DNA of 64,000 nt from Halobacterium wangiae (GTDB taxonomy: Archaea; Halobacteriota; Halobacteria; Halobacteriales; Halobacteriaceae). The stretch spans positions 1,054,001 to 1,118,000 of the forward strand of contig NZ_CP089588.1 of NCBI RefSeq assembly GCF_021249345.1, given 5' to 3'. A program made the translations under genes and the position numbers. Every line of letters starts with the position of its first letter. The first letter of the stretch is position 1. A model generated the notes under the pieces. That model was not told where the DNA came from. It searched no databases and saw only the letters and a program-made list of their open reading frames with translations. This document shows, piece after piece, positions 61,390-64,000 of the stretch.

Positions 61390-61793
61390 ACGCACGCACT
61401 CTCGGCCACCCTCAAAGGCGTTCCGTCGACGGCCACCGCCGGGCCATTCCAGATAGTCGATATCCTGATAGGAATTGATTGTTGGCAGCTGACGAACTAT
61501 TTACCACGTAGCAGAAACTCTCGGTGAGAAGTTCTGATTTAGTCGGCTTGAGCGCCGGTGAGGCGCAGATTCCACCCCGGGACCCGAGACCGAGAATGGA
61601 GAGACAGAGAACGCCCAAACCCACCATTAAACCCCCTGAAATCCCGAATTCGTCAGAATTCCAGCCCTGGAACAGAGCGTACCGGCGATAACGTATGTCT
61701 GATTTCGAGTATACTACGTTAGTTTTGATTAGTCGGGGCATCGCGACAGTTTCCACGACTGTTCGTCGCGGCGGAGTCGTCGGCGACGGCGCG
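61390..61793. other. Gene-free AT-richer stretch with palindromes
   Basis: A 404-nt stretch with no convincing gene. It contains GAATTC-GTCA-GAATTC (61646-61661), an inverted repeat, and a hexamer-rich AT tract. On the minus strand a reading frame of 114 codons exists but lacks the acidic codon bias of its neighbours. It may be non-coding or a decayed mobile element. Confidence 0.5.
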
Positions 61794-62963
61794 TCAGTCC
61801 GAGCGCGCGTCGATGGGCGGCGACGCGCCGCTCGACCCGGTGGACTGGATGATGTCGAAGGCGGTCATGAGGTCCGTGCGGGAGATGAGGCCGGCCATCT
61901 CGCCGTTGGCGTCCACGACGACGAGGCGGCCGATACCGTGTCGCTGGAGCGCTTCGAGCGCGTCCATCGCGTCGCTGAACTGGGGGATGCTGTGGACCTC
62001 GCCGGTCATCACGTCCTCGACGCGGATGGCGTCGCGCTCGACGGGTCTGGCGGTTCGCGCGTCGTCCAGCGTCACCATCCCGACGACGTCGCCGCCGCGC
62101 GTGACCGGGTAGCCAGTGTGGCGCTCCTCGAACATCCGCTCCATCAGTTCGGCGACCGAGGCGGAGGCCTCGACCGTGTGGACGTCCTCGACGGGCGTCA
62201 TCACGTCCTCGACGGTGACGTTCTCGAACGCGGCGTTCATCACCGTGCGCTGGGCCTCGCTGGACGCGCCGATGTAGATGAAGAAGGCGACGGCGATGAG
62301 GATGAGGTTGAAGCCGATGAGGCCGACGATGCCGAGCACGAGCGCGAACGCCTTCCCCACCTCGGCGGCGATCTGGGTCGCGCGAGCGAACGGCCGGTTG
62401 CGCGCGAGCAGCGCGCGGAGGACGCGACCGCCGTCCATCGGGAACCCGGGGAGGAGGTTGAACGCGGCGAGCGCGACGTTCATCAGCGCGAGGTAGCCGA
62501 CGACGAACCGCACGAGCGGTAGCGTATCCGGGAGCACGAGCAGCGCAGCGAAGGAGGCGACGCCGAGCGTGACGCTCACGATGGGGCCGGCGATGGCGAT
62601 GAGGAACTCCTGGCTCCACTCCTCCGGTTGCTCGGAGAGGCTGGCGATGCCACCGAGCAGCCACAGCGTGATGGAGTCGATGGGGAAGCCGTAGCGCATC
62701 GCGACCAGCGAGTGACCGAGTTCGTGGAGTACGACGCTGCCGAACAGCCCGACGGCGGCGACGGCGCCGAGCACCCACTCCGTGTTGCCGGTGGTGAGCG
62801 GGTCTGCGTCGAGGCCCGCCTCGAACGGCACCGCGTTCAGGGTCTCCGTCCAGAGTTCGACCTGCGTACCGATGAGGTAGGCGAACACCGGGAGGATGAG
62901 CAGGAACGTGACGTCGAGTTTGATCGGAATGCCGAACGCGCTTCCGATCCTGAAACTGCGCAT
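61794..62963 (-). CDS. Site-2 protease (M50) with C-terminal CBS domains
   Basis: A 389-residue intramembrane zinc metalloprotease. HELGH (80-84) in TM2 and LLPGFPMDGGR (near 168-178) supply the zinc ligands. Five to six transmembrane helices span residues 15-235, and two CBS domains (about 245-375) follow. CBS domains bind adenosyl ligands and may gate activity by energy state. Targets in haloarchaea are unknown. Confidence 0.92.
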   Translation of the reverse strand: MRSFRIGSAFGIPIKLDVTFLLILPVFAYLIGTQVELWTETLNAVPFEAGLDADPLTTGNTEWVLGAVAAVGLFGSVVLHELGHSLVAMRYGFPIDSITLWLLGGIASLSEQPEEWSQEFLIAIAGPIVSVTLGVASFAALLVLPDTLPLVRFVVGYLALMNVALAAFNLLPGFPMDGGRVLRALLARNRPFARATQIAAEVGKAFALVLGIVGLIGFNLILIAVAFFIYIGASSEAQRTVMNAAFENVTVEDVMTPVEDVHTVEASASVAELMERMFEERHTGYPVTRGGDVVGMVTLDDARTARPVERDAIRVEDVMTGEVHSIPQFSDAMDALEALQRHGIGRLVVVDANGEMAGLISRTDLMTAFDIIQSTGSSGASPPIDARSD

Positions 62964-63059
62964 ACGCCACGTTGGGACGAAACACGCTTAAAAGCGGGGG
63001 CGGCAGGGGGTTCCCGCCGCCGAGTGAACTGTTAACGGGTTGCGCACCGAAGCGCCGGT

Positions 63060-63251
63060 ATGACCTGTCCGTACCTGGCGTACCGCAGCGAGGCCGGCGG
63101 CGAGTCCTTCGACACCGAGCGGGCGTACTGCACCGCCGCCGACCGGTTCGTACAGGCGATGCGCGCGGACGTCTGCAACGACCGCTACGACCTCGACCAC
63201 GCCGAGGACTGTGAGATATACCTGGCCCACGCCGACGGTGGGACGTCGTGA
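63060..63251 (+). CDS. Small Cys-containing haloarchaeal protein
   Basis: A 63-residue acidic protein with C3, C24, C39 and C50, spaced as if for a metal site or disulfides. Function unknown. It overlaps the next gene by 4 nt (GTGA), so the two are translationally coupled. Confidence 0.65.
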   Translation: MTCPYLAYRSEAGGESFDTERAYCTAADRFVQAMRADVCNDRYDLDHAEDCEIYLAHADGGTS

Positions 63252-64000
63252 GTTACGAGGCGTTCCTCGCCGGCGAACCCGTGGTCGTCACGGCGGCGCT
63301 GACCGGCGGCGTCCACGGGAAGGAGGCCAACCCCAACCTCCCCGAGACGCCCGAGGAGATCGGGAGCGCGGCGGCCGCTGCGGAGGACGCGGGGGCGTCG
63401 GTCGTCCACGTCCACGCCCGGGAGCCCAACGGTGAGCGGTCGTTCTCGACGGAGCGCTTCCAGGCCATCGACGACGCCATCCGGGAGCACGCCGACAACG
63501 TGGTGATCCAGCACTCGACGGGCGGCACAGGCGCGCCCGACGACGTCCGTCACCAGCCGCTGCGGACGGACCCGCCGCCGGAGATGGCGAGCCTCGACAT
63601 GGGGCCGCTGAACCGCTACGACCACCTCACGAGCGAGAACACCCGGGGGCTCGTTGACTCGCTGTACGACGAGATGCGCGAGCGCGGCATCAAGCCCGAA
63701 CTGGAGGTGTTCAACGACGGCCACGTGAACGAGGTGTACGGCCTCCTGGAGCGCCGTGACCTGGCGGACCCCGTCTACGCCACCCTCATCTTCGGCCCGG
63801 GGACGCTCACCCGTCCGCGCCCGGAGAACTTCCTGAACGCCGTCTCGAACCTGCCGGAGGGCGCGCAGTTCAACACGCTCGGGTTCGGCCGCCACCAGCT
63901 CCCGTTCGCCACGATGGGCGTGCTGTTCGGCGGGCACGTCCGCGTCGGCCTGGAGGACAACGTCTACTACCGGCGCGGCGAACTCGCCGAGAGCAACGCC
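63248..64000 (+). CDS. Beta-keto acid cleavage enzyme (BKACE), partial
   Basis: The first 251 codons of a BKACE-family (DUF849) enzyme; the 3' end is outside the window. The family cleaves a beta-keto acid with acetyl-CoA to a CoA ester and acetoacetate; the type member acts on 3-keto-5-aminohexanoate in lysine fermentation. The metal-binding and active-site motifs VVTAALTGGVHG, VVHVHARE (two His of the metal site), QHSTGGTG and the ELEVFNDGH region are present. Substrate cannot be inferred. Start is GTG, overlapping the previous gene. Confidence 0.88.
   Translation, partial: MSYEAFLAGEPVVVTAALTGGVHGKEANPNLPETPEEIGSAAAAAEDAGASVVHVHAREPNGERSFSTERFQAIDDAIREHADNVVIQHSTGGTGAPDDVRHQPLRTDPPPEMASLDMGPLNRYDHLTSENTRGLVDSLYDEMRERGIKPELEVFNDGHVNEVYGLLERRDLADPVYATLIFGPGTLTRPRPENFLNAVSNLPEGAQFNTLGFGRHQLPFATMGVLFGGHVRVGLEDNVYYRRGELAESNA

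Noticed and set aside
61412-61756. 114-codon minus-strand frame with a hydrophobic segment
   Set aside because: It contains a membrane-like stretch but no acidic bias, no promoter and no recognisable family; treated as non-coding.
1-64000. CRISPR array, rRNA genes, transposases or integrases
   Set aside because: No regular spaced repeats, no rRNA sequence and no transposase or integrase family was recognised on either strand.

Overview
The window is a 64 kb piece of a haloarchaeal chromosome (class Halobacteria). The evidence is the high GC, the strongly Asp/Glu-rich proteins with few Lys, a complete A-type ATP synthase operon in the usual haloarchaeal order, archaeal release factor aRF1, an RPA3-type single-strand binding protein with its COG3390 partner, PCNA, DUF373 and DUF2298 proteins, a [2Fe-2S] ferredoxin with a J-domain, and many promoters whose TATA box lies 25-35 nt before the start codon (leaderless mRNAs). 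Genus and species cannot be told from the sequence alone.

Layout. 1-5.8 kb: MinD-like ATPase, aRF1, then a minus-strand block of aldehyde dehydrogenase, acyl reductase-like SDR and J-domain ferredoxin. 5.8-14.6 kb: atpHIKECFABD on the minus strand. 14.7-25.4 kb: methyltransferase, pilin-like protein, an exported protein facing a membrane-anchored winged-helix regulator, etfBA (etfB carries a 1-nt frameshift), a BAAT-type hydrolase, a diverged PCNA, a prenyl synthase and DUF373. 25.5-46.3 kb: mostly single housekeeping and conserved genes: COG2108 radical SAM protein, OsmC, FAD monooxygenase, DUF2298 membrane protein, TRAM protein, CHAT-domain protease, Tfx, diphthine-ammonia ligase, GDP-mannose pyrophosphorylase, rpa3-rpap3, a ribbon-helix-helix regulator, a bacterial-type prolyl-tRNA synthetase, tRNA-His, a DUF4097-like lipoprotein and a UPF1-like helicase.

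46.3-61.4 kb: after an 830-nt gene-free, AT-richer stretch comes a catabolic island. It encodes what reads as a whole meta-cleavage route: HpaB-type phenol hydroxylase, extradiol (catechol 2,3-) dioxygenase, ring-fission-product hydrolase, 2-oxopent-4-enoate hydratase, 4-hydroxy-2-oxovalerate aldolase and acylating acetaldehyde dehydrogenase. A Liv-type ABC importer with a fused LivH-LivM permease follows directly. FAD synthase, an IclR regulator, a lactonase-like metallo-hydrolase and an FNR-like flavoprotein sit behind it. Together they would import an aromatic substrate, make and cleave an alkyl- or aryl-substituted catechol by the hydrolytic branch, and deliver pyruvate and acetyl-CoA. I consider this island the most interesting system here.

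61.4-64 kb: a gene-free stretch with unusual palindromes, a site-2 protease with CBS domains, a small Cys-containing protein and the 5' part of a beta-keto acid cleavage enzyme that runs off the right edge.
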